Source: JAGPUQ01 sp947084925
Lineage (GTDB): Bacteria; Pseudomonadota; Gammaproteobacteria; Pseudomonadales; Porticoccaceae
Assembly: GCA_947084925.1 (NCBI GenBank)
Contig: CAMTUJ010000019.1
Coordinates: 1 to 36,610, forward strand
Length of the DNA: 36,610 bases
Direction: 5' to 3'
The position numbers were made by a program, and so were the translations under genes. Positions 8,225 to 16,267 of this stretch are shown piece by piece. The notes beneath the pieces are model-generated. The model was not told the DNA's origin. It saw only the letters and a list, made by a program, of their open reading frames with translations, and did no database searches. Positions within the stretch are counted from its first letter, which is position 1. Each line of letters starts with the position of its first letter.

Positions 8225-8297
8225 GGTGTTTCCTCTGCAAAAAAAACGCGCCGCGGACCGGGGTGCTGACGCCCGGTCGCTCACCGGCTGGAGTTAG

Positions 8298-8431
8298 GGA
8301 TACTCTGAATAACCGTCATGCCCGCGGAAGCGGGCATCCAGAAGACTCTGATATTCCTGGGTTCCCGCCCCCGCCTTCGCGAGGGCAGGCTCTGCGCGGG
8401 AACGACGATTAAGTGGTTATTCAGAGCATCC
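8298..8431. repeat. MITE-like element, family 2, complete copy with TTAG flanks
   Basis: 134-bp non-coding element with terminal inverted repeats ggatactctgaataac (8298-8313) and gttattcagagcatcc (8416-8431), 15 of 16 matching. It contains two GC-rich internal palindromes (cccgcggaagcggg and a larger cgcg one). The same tetranucleotide TTAG flanks both ends (8294-8297 and 8432-8435), consistent with a 4-bp target-site duplication. The right-hand TTAG provides the TAA stop of the acyl-CoA dehydrogenase on the minus strand. It separates that gene from the downstream crotonase and could attenuate the operon. Related copies are at 29153, 4277 and 33056. Confidence 0.8.
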
Positions 8432-9604
8432 TTAGAAATTGTTCAGGGTCGCGAAGCGGTCACGATGGTACGCGCCATCGCCGAGCGTGGTCTCGGCGGC
8501 ACGGGCGCGCTTCACGAAAAACCCGATCTCTTCCTCGTCGGTCATGCCGATGCCGCCGAACATCTGGATGGCCTCGCGGCCGATCAGGTTGGCCACCTCC
8601 GAGGTGCGTGCCTTGGCCGCGCTCGCCAATGCCGGGGCGTCGGCGCGGCCCGCGTCCAGCGCGCGCAGCGCCGCCAGCGTCACCGACATCGCCAGCTCGC
8701 GTTCGCAGAACATGTCGGCGGCACGGTGTTTGAGGGCCTGAAAAGAGCCGATCAGCGCACCGAACTGACGGCGGATTTTCAGATACGCCAGGGTGCGCTC
8801 GAAAGCTTCCGACAGCACGCCGACCAGCTCCGCACTCAGGCCGGCGGCGGCGCCGTCAAACACCGGATCGAGAATCAGCGCAGCCCGATCGACTTCGCCG
8901 ACGACCTGACTCACCGATACCTTGACATCGGCAAAGCGAATCCGCGCGGCGTTGCGCACATCCAGCAGGGAAGTGCGCACACATTCAACGCCCGGGGTTT
9001 GCGGATCGAGCAGAAACAGCGTCAGTCCGCCGCGCTCGCCGGGTTCGCCCGACGTGCGGGCGAGCACCAGCAACCGATCGGCGCCGTGGCCGTCGAGCAC
9101 GAAGCGCTTCTCGCCGGCGAGTCGGTAACCATCGGCAACGCGGGTGGCGCGCATGGCGACCTGCCAGGGCGCAAACCGGCCCTGCTCCTGAAAGGCGAAT
9201 GCCAGCACCAGCTCGCCGGCGCAGATACCGGGCAACACGGCCTGCTTCTGTGCTTCGCTGCCGCCGCGCAGGATGGCGTTGCCCGCCAGCAGCACGGTCG
9301 ACAGCAACGGCTGCGGCAGCAGCCGGCGCCCCAGTTCTTCGAGCACCACGCCGAGCTCGGCATGACCGAGTCCCAGGCCGCCGTACTCCTCCGGGAACAG
9401 GATGCCGGTCCAGCCGAGCTCCGCCATCTCGCGCCAGTGGGCACGGGAATAACCCAACGGCTCGTCCACTGAAGCTTCGCCATCGCGGCAGGCGCGCAGT
9501 TGCGCGATGTCGAAGCGCGCGGCGGCGAATTCGCGTACCGAGCGCCGCAGCAATTCCTGTTCTTCGGTCGGTACCAGCGCCGATGAGCGCGTCACGGTGG
9601 TCAT
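8432..9604 (-). CDS. Acyl-CoA dehydrogenase-like subunit lacking the catalytic glutamate
   Basis: 390-residue acyl-CoA dehydrogenase fold: N-terminal TEEQELLRRSVREFAA, EEYGGLGLG near 73-81, and IQMFGGIGMTDEEEIG near the end. Two features are degenerate. The flavin-side TEPxAGSD motif is replaced by FAFQEQGRFAPW, and the C-terminal ExGT catalytic motif is replaced by LGDGAYHR with Gly375 at the expected Glu position. The start overlaps the stop of the upstream dehydrogenase by 4 bp (ATGA), which does have its Glu. This is the arrangement of the heteromeric alpha2beta2 acyl-CoA dehydrogenases known from steroid side-chain degradation (FadE28/29 type). I infer that this is the partner subunit without the catalytic base. 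The stop codon abuts the repeat at 8431. Confidence 0.88.
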   Translation of the reverse strand: MTTVTRSSALVPTEEQELLRRSVREFAAARFDIAQLRACRDGEASVDEPLGYSRAHWREMAELGWTGILFPEEYGGLGLGHAELGVVLEELGRRLLPQPLLSTVLLAGNAILRGGSEAQKQAVLPGICAGELVLAFAFQEQGRFAPWQVAMRATRVADGYRLAGEKRFVLDGHGADRLLVLARTSGEPGERGGLTLFLLDPQTPGVECVRTSLLDVRNAARIRFADVKVSVSQVVGEVDRAALILDPVFDGAAAGLSAELVGVLSEAFERTLAYLKIRRQFGALIGSFQALKHRAADMFCERELAMSVTLAALRALDAGRADAPALASAAKARTSEVANLIGREAIQMFGGIGMTDEEEIGFFVKRARAAETTLGDGAYHRDRFATLNNF

Positions 9605-10797
9605 TCCGGCAGTCCCAGGATGCGCTTGGCGATCACGTTGCGCTGGATTTCATTGGTGCCGCCCTCGATGGCGTTGCCCTTGGCGCGCAGCCACTGGCGC
9701 GTGATGCGCAATGCCGCGTCGCTGAAGCCGGGGCCTTCCCAGCCCAGGCCGTCGGCACCGAGCAAGGTCATCATGAGTTCGTGGCGACGGTTGGTGAGCG
9801 CGCTGCCGTACAGTTTCAGCATGGAGGCTATGTGATCGCCGCCGCGACCGGCGCCGGCCTCGTCGGCGCTGCGGTTCATGGTGAGCCGCAACGCGAGGCT
9901 GTCCAGCTCGCACTGCGCGACCTGCGCACGCAGCACGGGATCGGCAATGCGCGCACCTTCGCTGCCCAGCTCCTGCTTCGCCAGCTCCGGCAGCGTCTGA
10001 GCGCGCCCGAGATCGCCGCGGCCGATGGAGCCCAGCGCCTGGCGCTCGTACTGCAACAGTTGCTTGGCGATGGTCCAGCCTTCGCCGAGCTGGCCGAGCA
10101 GATTTTCCTTTGGTACCCGCACCTGATCGAAAAACGTCTGACAGAACGCGGAGGGTCCGCTGATCAGGCGAATCGGCGCCACCGAAATTCCCGGCGATTT
10201 CATGTCGATCAGCAAAAAACTGATGCCTTCGTGCTGGGGCGCCTCGGGGTCGGTGCGCACCAGACAGAACATCCAGTCCGCCTTGTCGGCATGGGAAGTC
10301 CACAATTTGTGACCGTCGACGACGAAGTGATCGCCATCAAGCATGGCACGGGTGGTGAGACTCGCGAGATCCGAGCCCGCGCCCGGCTCGCTGTAGCCCT
10401 GACACCACATCACCTCATCGCGAGCGATGCCCGGAAGATGTCGCAGCTTCTGTTCCGGCGTGCCGCGTTGAAGCAGCACCGGCCCCAACAGCGACAGCCC
10501 CGCGCTGATCGGCGGCGGTCGCACGCCGACGCGGCGCAACTCCTGGGCCAGCACGCGAGCCTGATCCTTGTCCAGCCCGGCACCGCCGTATTCCCGCGGC
10601 CAGGTGGGGGCGAGCCACCCCTGCTCCGCCCGCAGGCGATGCCAGCGTCGCTCGGCGTTCCTGATGGTTTCGGGCACCACGGCTTCTGGCGGCATGCCGC
10701 TCTCGACGTCCAGCGGGCGCAGCACGGCGGGATACCACTCAGCCAGCCAGCGTGCGATGTCGGTGCGAAAGTTATCCAGCGCGGTCTTGTTGTTCAT
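9601..10797 (-). CDS. Acyl-CoA dehydrogenase, catalytic subunit of a probable heteromeric pair
   Basis: 398-residue acyl-CoA dehydrogenase. APTWPREYGGAGL is near 62-74, the flavin/substrate motif YSEPGAGSDLASL near 135-147, DGHKLWTSHADKADW near 156-170, and the C-terminal AIEGGTNEIQRN puts the catalytic base at Glu378. It is the first gene of the minus-strand operon, and its TGA overlaps the ATG of the next dehydrogenase-like gene. The pair probably assembles as one enzyme with half the usual number of active sites, the form used for bulky steroid-type acyl-CoAs. The ATG at 10797 has only a weak GGGA upstream, but no better start exists. Confidence 0.9.
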   Translation of the reverse strand: MNNKTALDNFRTDIARWLAEWYPAVLRPLDVESGMPPEAVVPETIRNAERRWHRLRAEQGWLAPTWPREYGGAGLDKDQARVLAQELRRVGVRPPPISAGLSLLGPVLLQRGTPEQKLRHLPGIARDEVMWCQGYSEPGAGSDLASLTTRAMLDGDHFVVDGHKLWTSHADKADWMFCLVRTDPEAPQHEGISFLLIDMKSPGISVAPIRLISGPSAFCQTFFDQVRVPKENLLGQLGEGWTIAKQLLQYERQALGSIGRGDLGRAQTLPELAKQELGSEGARIADPVLRAQVAQCELDSLALRLTMNRSADEAGAGRGGDHIASMLKLYGSALTNRRHELMMTLLGADGLGWEGPGFSDAALRITRQWLRAKGNAIEGGTNEIQRNVIAKRILGLPE

Positions 10798-11246
10798 TCC
10801 CGGATTCTAGCCTGTGCAATGCCACGAACGAAATCACCCGTATCGTCGGTACCCTGCGATTGTGGCGCCGTACGATCATGTCGGGTACGATCCCCGCGCA
10901 CAGCGACCAACCGGTCGCCCGTGCTCGAGCCAAGCGCCGCCAATTGCGAGCATCTCGCCGCTAGAGCGAACGTCGTCGCGGCGCTGCGTCCCTGACGACC
11001 CGGCAACAGTTGACCCGGCAACAGTTGACCCGGTAACAGTTGACCCGGTAACAATGTGATCCACGGACCACGAGCCTGTGGTGCCACGCCCAGTGCGGCG
11101 CGATGATCGACTGCCCTCGGGCGCTCGATGGTGTCTCGTTGCATGCCCGGGATCAGCACCGCTCCGGCTCGGTATAACCGCAGGCTTCTCACCAGGGCCT
11201 GGATTTTTCATTGGTATCACAAGGTTACGTTGGAGATCGGCAGTCA
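10798..11246. other. 449-bp divergent intergenic region
   Basis: This gap separates the divergent acyl-CoA dehydrogenase operon (minus) and the MMPL exporter gene (plus), so it should hold both promoters. No convincing gene is seen. It contains the 15-bp tandem array at 10996-11055 and a pair of 8-bp direct repeats gtacgatc at 10870-10877 and 10885-10892, also 15 bp apart start to start. A TATAAC hexamer at 11173-11178 could be a -10 element for the exporter but lacks a good -35. Confidence 0.5.
10996..11055. repeat. Four tandem 15-bp repeats (tgacccggyaacagt)
   Basis: Four head-to-tail 15-bp units at 10996, 11011, 11026 and 11041, consensus tgacccggyaacagt. The last two carry T in place of C at unit position 9, and the final unit ends in at. 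The array is in the divergent promoter region upstream of the MMPL exporter. A 15-bp period could place repeated protein-binding sites on shifting helix faces; it could equally be a replication-slippage tract. Four units without spacers exclude CRISPR. Confidence 0.75.
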
Positions 11247-13658
11247 ATGAGATTCCGTCTTGCGAAATGGATCATGGACCACCGCGGCCTGGTCGGCGTC
11301 GCCTTCATCCTGACCACCCTCGCATTCAGCGCGGGCATTCCCCAGGTGCAGATCCGCACCATATTCAAGGACCTGCTGCCCACCGACGATCCCTTCGTGC
11401 AGGTCCACTTCGACCACCCCAACTTCGGCAATCCGCTGCTGATCTCGGTGATGGTCAAGCGCAAGCAGGGCGACATCTACAATTCCGAGACGCTGAACAA
11501 GGTATGGAAACTGACCCGGGATCTGGACCTCGCTCCCAAGGCGAACCACGACACCCTGATTTCGATCTCCACCGAAAAGCTCCGTTACGCCGAAGCCACC
11601 TCGGATGGTGTCGAGCTGCAGCCGCTGATGGACAACGAGGCCCCGAGCACACCGGCGCAAGTGGCGGAATTCAAGCAACGCGTGACCATGTCGCCCAACG
11701 CGCGCCTGTTTTACATATCGCCCGACGAAACCGCGACGCTGATCAACGTCGCATTTCTGGATTCAATCGACTACGGCGAATCTTTTGCCTTTGTGCAGGA
11801 TCTGGTCGAAAAAGCGCGGGACGCCGACCACGATGTTTACGTCGCCGGCCAGCCAACCCTGACTGGCTGGGTCTACAAGCTCCAGAAGCAGACCTACAGC
11901 ATTTTCGCGGTCACCATCATCGCCTTGATGGTGGCGCTGCTGCTCTACATGCGCAATGTTGCGGGAGTCACCACGCCCATCGTCTGCGCGGCGGTGGCGG
12001 GACTGTGGGGCTTTGGCTTCATCGGCTGGCTCGATCGGCCCATCGAACCGCTGCTGATGATCGTGCCGCTGCTGCTGGTGGCGCGCTCGTTCTCCCACTG
12101 CGTGCAGTACACCGAGCGCTATTACGAAATCCTGATGCATGTGAAAGACCGGCGCAAAGCCGCCGAAATCACCATGGCGATCATGATGGCGCCGTCGATT
12201 CTGGGCATCATGACCGACGTGTTCGGCATCATCTTCATCGCCGTGGCGCCGATCAAGACCATGGAGAACCACGCGCTGTTCTGCGGCTTCTGGGCGCTCT
12301 GGATCATCCCGACCGGGGTGTTTCTGATCTCGATCCTGCTGTCGTATCTGCCGGTGCCCAAAAACCTCGAAAAAATTGTCGGTGGCGAGGAAAAGGAATC
12401 CGGCATCCATTTGCTGGAAGAAAAGCTGCTTTCGGGCATCGCCCGGATAACGGTGGGCAAACCAGCCATTGCAACCCTGGTGGTCACGGTGATCATCGGT
12501 GCGGTTTCCATCTACATGAACTCGCTGATCAAGATCGGCAACCCCGTCGAAGGCAGCAACCTGCTTTGGTACGAGTCGGAGTACAACACCGCCGTACGCG
12601 CCATCAACGCGCATTTTCCCGGCATGAACACCCTGGAAATCGTGCTCGAAGCGAAAGAGCACGAACGCGACCGGCGCATCGCGCGCACGCCCGATGTCGT
12701 GGCGGTGTCGACCAAAATCCAGAGCATCATGGAAAGAGACCTGGAGGCACCGCCGCGCGCGACCCTGTCGTTTACCGACTATATGCGGGAAGTGTTCCGC
12801 CTCTATTCGGGCGGCAATCCCAAGTGGCTGGACCTCGATCCCACCGACGAAGCCGTGGCAGCGGCCGGGTTTGCCGCCACCTTCGGTTCCGACCCGCTGA
12901 ATTTCGCCACCATCGCGGATTTCCAGTTCCAGAATTCCACCGTTTCGGTGTGGTTCAAGGACAACAAACAGGAGACGGTGGACGCGGCGCTCGCCAGCGC
13001 CAGGCGCGCGGTGGATGCGGTCGGCGAAGACCATCGCGAATTTCGCGTGCGTCTTGGCACCGGCGTGATCGCGTTGCAACAGGCGATGAACAATGTCGTC
13101 GAACGCTATCACTGGTTTATCCTGGGGCTGGTGAACCTGGCGGTGATGGTGATCGCGGCCTATGCCTACCGCTCCTTCGTCGCGGCGCTCATTTTGCTGG
13201 TGCCGGTAAACCTGTCGAACTTCATGCTGGGCGCCTCCATGTATGCGCTCGGCATCGGCATGGACATCAATGCCACCATCGTCGCGGTGATGGGGGTCGG
13301 CGTCGGCATCGACTACGGCATCTACCTGTTGAGCCGTATCTGCGAGGAATACACCGCGCGCAATCACGACCTGAAAGCCGCGATTCATGCCGCGCTCACC
13401 ACTACCGGCAAGGCGATCATGTTTACCGCCAGCATCATGCTGTTGGGCATCCTGCCCTGGTACTTCCTCTCCGATCTCAAGTTCATGGCCGATATGGGCA
13501 TGCTGCTGGTCGCCATCATGCTCATCAACATGGTGCTGTCCCTGGTGGTGCTGCCCCTGGTGGTGTGGTTTGTGAAACCCAGGTTCCTCAAACGCGACGA
13601 CCTGATGGTCGGTGAACAGGTCGATCTGTCGCAATTCGCGCTCGGGACCGCGCACTGA
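11247..13658 (+). CDS. RND-superfamily MMPL-type exporter
   Basis: 803-residue inner-membrane RND transporter with the MMPL/HpnN-like layout: one N-terminal helix (about 13-30), a periplasmic domain, a five-helix bundle, a second periplasmic loop and a second helix bundle. The family signature GVGVGIDYGIYLLSR, with the conserved Asp in the membrane, is in the C-terminal bundle. The first bundle has the equivalent LLLVARSFSHCVQYTERYYE segment. Such proton-driven pumps move lipids or hydrophobic molecules, and close homologues often neighbour fatty-acid or steroid degradation genes in Proteobacteria. The ATG at 11247 is chosen for the first helix and GGAG upstream. A crotonase gene follows after 57 bp. 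The direction and cargo of transport are unknown. Confidence 0.88.
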   Translation: MRFRLAKWIMDHRGLVGVAFILTTLAFSAGIPQVQIRTIFKDLLPTDDPFVQVHFDHPNFGNPLLISVMVKRKQGDIYNSETLNKVWKLTRDLDLAPKANHDTLISISTEKLRYAEATSDGVELQPLMDNEAPSTPAQVAEFKQRVTMSPNARLFYISPDETATLINVAFLDSIDYGESFAFVQDLVEKARDADHDVYVAGQPTLTGWVYKLQKQTYSIFAVTIIALMVALLLYMRNVAGVTTPIVCAAVAGLWGFGFIGWLDRPIEPLLMIVPLLLVARSFSHCVQYTERYYEILMHVKDRRKAAEITMAIMMAPSILGIMTDVFGIIFIAVAPIKTMENHALFCGFWALWIIPTGVFLISILLSYLPVPKNLEKIVGGEEKESGIHLLEEKLLSGIARITVGKPAIATLVVTVIIGAVSIYMNSLIKIGNPVEGSNLLWYESEYNTAVRAINAHFPGMNTLEIVLEAKEHERDRRIARTPDVVAVSTKIQSIMERDLEAPPRATLSFTDYMREVFRLYSGGNPKWLDLDPTDEAVAAAGFAATFGSDPLNFATIADFQFQNSTVSVWFKDNKQETVDAALASARRAVDAVGEDHREFRVRLGTGVIALQQAMNNVVERYHWFILGLVNLAVMVIAAYAYRSFVAALILLVPVNLSNFMLGASMYALGIGMDINATIVAVMGVGVGIDYGIYLLSRICEEYTARNHDLKAAIHAALTTTGKAIMFTASIMLLGILPWYFLSDLKFMADMGMLLVAIMLINMVLSLVVLPLVVWFVKPRFLKRDDLMVGEQVDLSQFALGTAH

Positions 13659-13715
13659 TGATCGCACCCTGGCAAACGGCACCCTGAGAATGCCCGCCGC
13701 AACGGAGGTGTACCG

Positions 13716-14528
13716 ATGAGCTCGCCAGCAACGCCAGACGTTCTGCTGTCCGAATGCCGGGGCGCCATCGGCATTCTCACCTTCAATCGTCCGGAACAGC
13801 GCAACGCCCTGTCACCGCAACTGCTCGAACATTTTTGCGCGACACTCGAGACCTGGGCCGCGCGCGGCGACGTGCGGGTGGTGATAATCACCGGCGCCGG
13901 CGACCAGGCGTTCTCCGCGGGCTACGACATTCGCGCCATCGAAACCGTGGGGCCGGCGGGCGAATCCCGCGAACGGGAGCGGCGCCCCGGCACCCCCTTC
14001 GATCGCGCGCTGACCGCCATCAAGCACTTCCCCTACCCCACCATCGCCATGATCAACGGCCACTGCTTCGGCGGCGCATTGCATCTGGCGCTGTGTTGCG
14101 ATCTGCGCATCGCCGCCGATCATGTTTCGATGGGCATGCCGCCGGCCAGACTGGGCGTGGTCTACGGTGCCGAGGGTCTGGTGCAGTTCATTCAGGTGCT
14201 GGGCAGCGCACGCGCCCGCGAAATGTTTTTTACCGGCCGCACCTATCGCGGCCAGCCCCTGCACGCGCTCGGCATCGTCGATCACTGGGTGACCGCGGAT
14301 CAGCTCGCTGCGCAAACTTTCGCCATGGCCGAGGAAATCAGCCGCAACGCGCCACTGGCGCTGCGCGGCATCAAACGCATCATGAACCTGGTCGAAGCGC
14401 CCGCGCTGTCGGCCGAGGTGCGCGCCGAGGCCGCGCGCCTGGTGGCCGAATCCTTCGCGAGCAGCGATCTGAAAGAAGGTCAGGCCGCGTTTCTGGAGAA
14501 ACGCGCGCCGCGCTTCACGGGAAAATAA
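13716..14528 (+). CDS. Crotonase-family protein, methylmalonyl-CoA decarboxylase-like
   Basis: 270-residue crotonase fold: FNRPEQRNAL at 23-32, AFSAGYDI near 65-72, INGHCFGGALHLALCCD near 113-129. Both catalytic glutamates of enoyl-CoA hydratase are absent: His123 stands in GGALHL and Ala144 in MPPARLG. Tyr150 (GVVYG) matches the Tyr of E. coli methylmalonyl-CoA decarboxylase (GVPYN), and the surrounding FSAG-DI motif is also similar. A decarboxylase or other non-hydratase reaction on an acyl-CoA is therefore more likely than hydration. The ATG has a perfect GGAGGT upstream. It probably shares a transcript with the MMPL exporter and the SnoaL gene at 14603. Confidence 0.82.
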   Translation: MSSPATPDVLLSECRGAIGILTFNRPEQRNALSPQLLEHFCATLETWAARGDVRVVIITGAGDQAFSAGYDIRAIETVGPAGESRERERRPGTPFDRALTAIKHFPYPTIAMINGHCFGGALHLALCCDLRIAADHVSMGMPPARLGVVYGAEGLVQFIQVLGSARAREMFFTGRTYRGQPLHALGIVDHWVTADQLAAQTFAMAEEISRNAPLALRGIKRIMNLVEAPALSAEVRAEAARLVAESFASSDLKEGQAAFLEKRAPRFTGK

Positions 14529-14602
14529 TCTTCACCACAAGCCGCTCCTTACGCCAGAATGCTCCTGACAACACGATAACCACACGAGCCGGGGACCCTG
14601 CC

Positions 14603-15076
14603 ATGAAGAACTTTGCCGAGCGCGTCGAACGCTTTGCCCGCGCCGTTGAAGCGCGCGATGGCGCAGTGTTTGGCAGCCTGTTCACCCCCGACGCGGTCTA
14701 TCACGACGCTATCTACGGCGCCGTTCACGGCCGCGACGCCATCGCACGCATGCTGGTCGACGACTGGTACCGGGATGGCGACCGCTGGCTGTGGGACATG
14801 CACGACCCGGTGGCCGACGACCGTCGCGGCTATGTCCGCTATACCGCCAGCTTCCGCTCGATCAACCGCTTCAGCGAGGGCAACCGCATCGTCGCCCTCG
14901 GCGTCGCCATGTTCGGTTTTGCCGACGGACTGTTCAGCAGCTACCACGAGATCGCCAACGGTACCCCGGCACTGTGGGATCTCAATGTGCGCGGCGAACA
15001 TCTGGAGCGCGTGGTGCGCCGCATCGCCGACGCCCAGCGCAACAGCGCCTCGCTCGCGCGCCACTATTCGGGGTGA
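14603..15076 (+). CDS. SnoaL-like (NTF2-fold) protein
   Basis: 157-residue protein with the NTF2/SnoaL cone-fold pattern: N-terminal helix ERVERFARAVEARD, FTPDAVYHD near 27-35, and GRDAIARMLVDDW near 43-55. A charged-aromatic stretch follows (WLWDMHDPVADD). The last strand is GLFSSYHEIAN, and a C-terminal helix (about 130-150) is longer than in minimal family members. Members serve as small isomerases, hydrolases or lyases, but no diagnostic catalytic set is clear here. The start is supported by fold boundaries; the ribosome site is weak (GGGG). It lies 74 bp after the crotonase gene on the same strand and is the third SnoaL-type protein in the catabolic region. Confidence 0.75.
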   Translation: MKNFAERVERFARAVEARDGAVFGSLFTPDAVYHDAIYGAVHGRDAIARMLVDDWYRDGDRWLWDMHDPVADDRRGYVRYTASFRSINRFSEGNRIVALGVAMFGFADGLFSSYHEIANGTPALWDLNVRGEHLERVVRRIADAQRNSASLARHYSG

Positions 15077-15115
15077 GCATCGGCCGCGTCGGGATGAGCA
15101 TCGGCCGCGCGCGGT
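15074..15115. repeat. Two tandem 21-bp units after the SnoaL gene
   Basis: tgagcatcggccgcg occurs twice with a period of 21 bp. The first unit includes the SnoaL stop codon. It is only two units, so probably a small local duplication in the 105-bp gap before the ELM1-family gene. Confidence 0.45.
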
Positions 15116-15181
15116 CGCGACGCGACCCGCCGGCGGGTCACACGGCTGGAATTCGGCATTGATGAAGGCAGTCGGGACTCC

Positions 15182-16255
15182 ATGACCGCACCGCACGCCG
15201 ATTCCCCCCGGGTCTGGGTGTTGCTGGGCCAGAAGGCCGGCGACAATCAGCAGGTGCTGGCGCTGGCCGAAGCACTGGGCTGGCCGTTCGCCGGCAAACA
15301 GATCGTCAATCGTCCCTGGGAACTCCTCACCAACCGCGGCGCGGGCACCACATTGGCGGGCATCGACCGACGCCGTTCCAGCGACCTGCGGCCGCCCTGG
15401 CCGGATCTGGTGATCAGCGCCGGGCGCCGCAACGAACCCGTGGCGCGCTGGCTGAAAAAGCGCAGCGGCGGCCACGCGCGGCTGGTGCATATCGGCCGCC
15501 CCTGGGCGCCGCTGGGCGCCTTCGACCTGATCGTGACCACGCCGCAGTATTTTTTGCCGGCCGCGGCCAACATCGTTCACAACCGCCTGCCGATGCATCG
15601 TATCGACCGCGCGCAGGTGCGGACGGAAGCCGCAGCGCTCGCCCCGCAACTCGGCGGACTGAAGCCGCCCTACACGGCGGTGCTGCTGGGCGGCGACAGC
15701 GGGCCTTTCGTTTTCACGCCCGCCAAGGGCCGCGGGCTGGCACTCCAGGTCAATGCCCTGATCGCGGCCGTGGGCGGCTCGGTACTGGTCACCGACAGCC
15801 GCCGCACTCCACCCGACGCCACCGCGGCGTTCTGGGCGGCGCTGGACGTACCGGCCTGGCGCCACGACTGGCGGGACGGCACCCGACCCAACCCCTACCG
15901 GGCGTATCTGGGACTGGCGGATCGCTTCGTGCTGACCGGCGAGAGCATGTCGATGCTGGCGGAGGCCGTGGCGATGGGCAGACCGGTGCACCTGTTCGCG
16001 ATGGACGACCCCGGACGCTGGTGGCGCGGAACCCACAACTGGCGCTTCAAGCCCCTGAGCCACCGGCTCGCGATGGCCATCGGGCCACGGCGGATGCGCC
16101 GCGACGTGGCGCGAATTCAGCAGGATCTGGTAACCCGGGGGCTGGCCAGCTGGCTCGACGCACCCCTGAGCGGGGATTCGCTCCGGGCGGATATCGACCC
16201 CGGCGCGGATGTGGCGCGCGCCGCGGAGCGCGTCCGCGCGCTGTTCGACGGCTAG
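15182..16255 (+). CDS. ELM1/DUF1022-family putative glycosyltransferase (paralogue 1)
   Basis: 357-residue member of the Mito_fiss_Elm1 (DUF1022) family, bacterial branch, for which a GT-B-like glycosyltransferase role has been proposed but not generally shown. The N-terminal half has VWVLLGQKAGDNQQV near 11-25, PWPDLVISAGRRNEPV near 72-87, and VHIGRPWAP near 102-110. The central motif is LLGGDSGPF near 168-176, and the C-terminal half has RFVLTGESMSMLAEA, resembling a donor-sugar site. No signal peptide or transmembrane helix is obvious. It is clearly related to the proteins at 25086-26228 and 29274-30503, the latter being the closer. It converges with a GT8-like gene 12 bp downstream. The family name from plant mitochondrial fission should not be taken as function. 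Confidence 0.8.
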   Translation: MTAPHADSPRVWVLLGQKAGDNQQVLALAEALGWPFAGKQIVNRPWELLTNRGAGTTLAGIDRRRSSDLRPPWPDLVISAGRRNEPVARWLKKRSGGHARLVHIGRPWAPLGAFDLIVTTPQYFLPAAANIVHNRLPMHRIDRAQVRTEAAALAPQLGGLKPPYTAVLLGGDSGPFVFTPAKGRGLALQVNALIAAVGGSVLVTDSRRTPPDATAAFWAALDVPAWRHDWRDGTRPNPYRAYLGLADRFVLTGESMSMLAEAVAMGRPVHLFAMDDPGRWWRGTHNWRFKPLSHRLAMAIGPRRMRRDVARIQQDLVTRGLASWLDAPLSGDSLRADIDPGADVARAAERVRALFDG

Positions 16256-16267
16256 TTTCGCTCCGGC

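Noticed and set aside
6575..8269. 564-codon open frame antisense to the acyl-CoA dehydrogenase and crotonase genes
   Set aside because: Arg/Gly/His-rich shadow with no family features; the opposite strand has complete catalytic motifs.
10996..11055. CRISPR-like array
   Set aside because: Units are only 15 bp, directly adjacent without spacers, and no cas gene is present.
11763..13682. 639-codon open frame antisense to the MMPL exporter
   Set aside because: His/Arg/Asp-rich translation with no hydrophobic or domain pattern; the sense frame is a clear RND transporter.
15182..16255. Role in mitochondrial-type fission suggested by the family name
   Set aside because: The name comes from a plant protein; bacterial members lack the partner machinery and their neighbours point to glycan or lipid modification.
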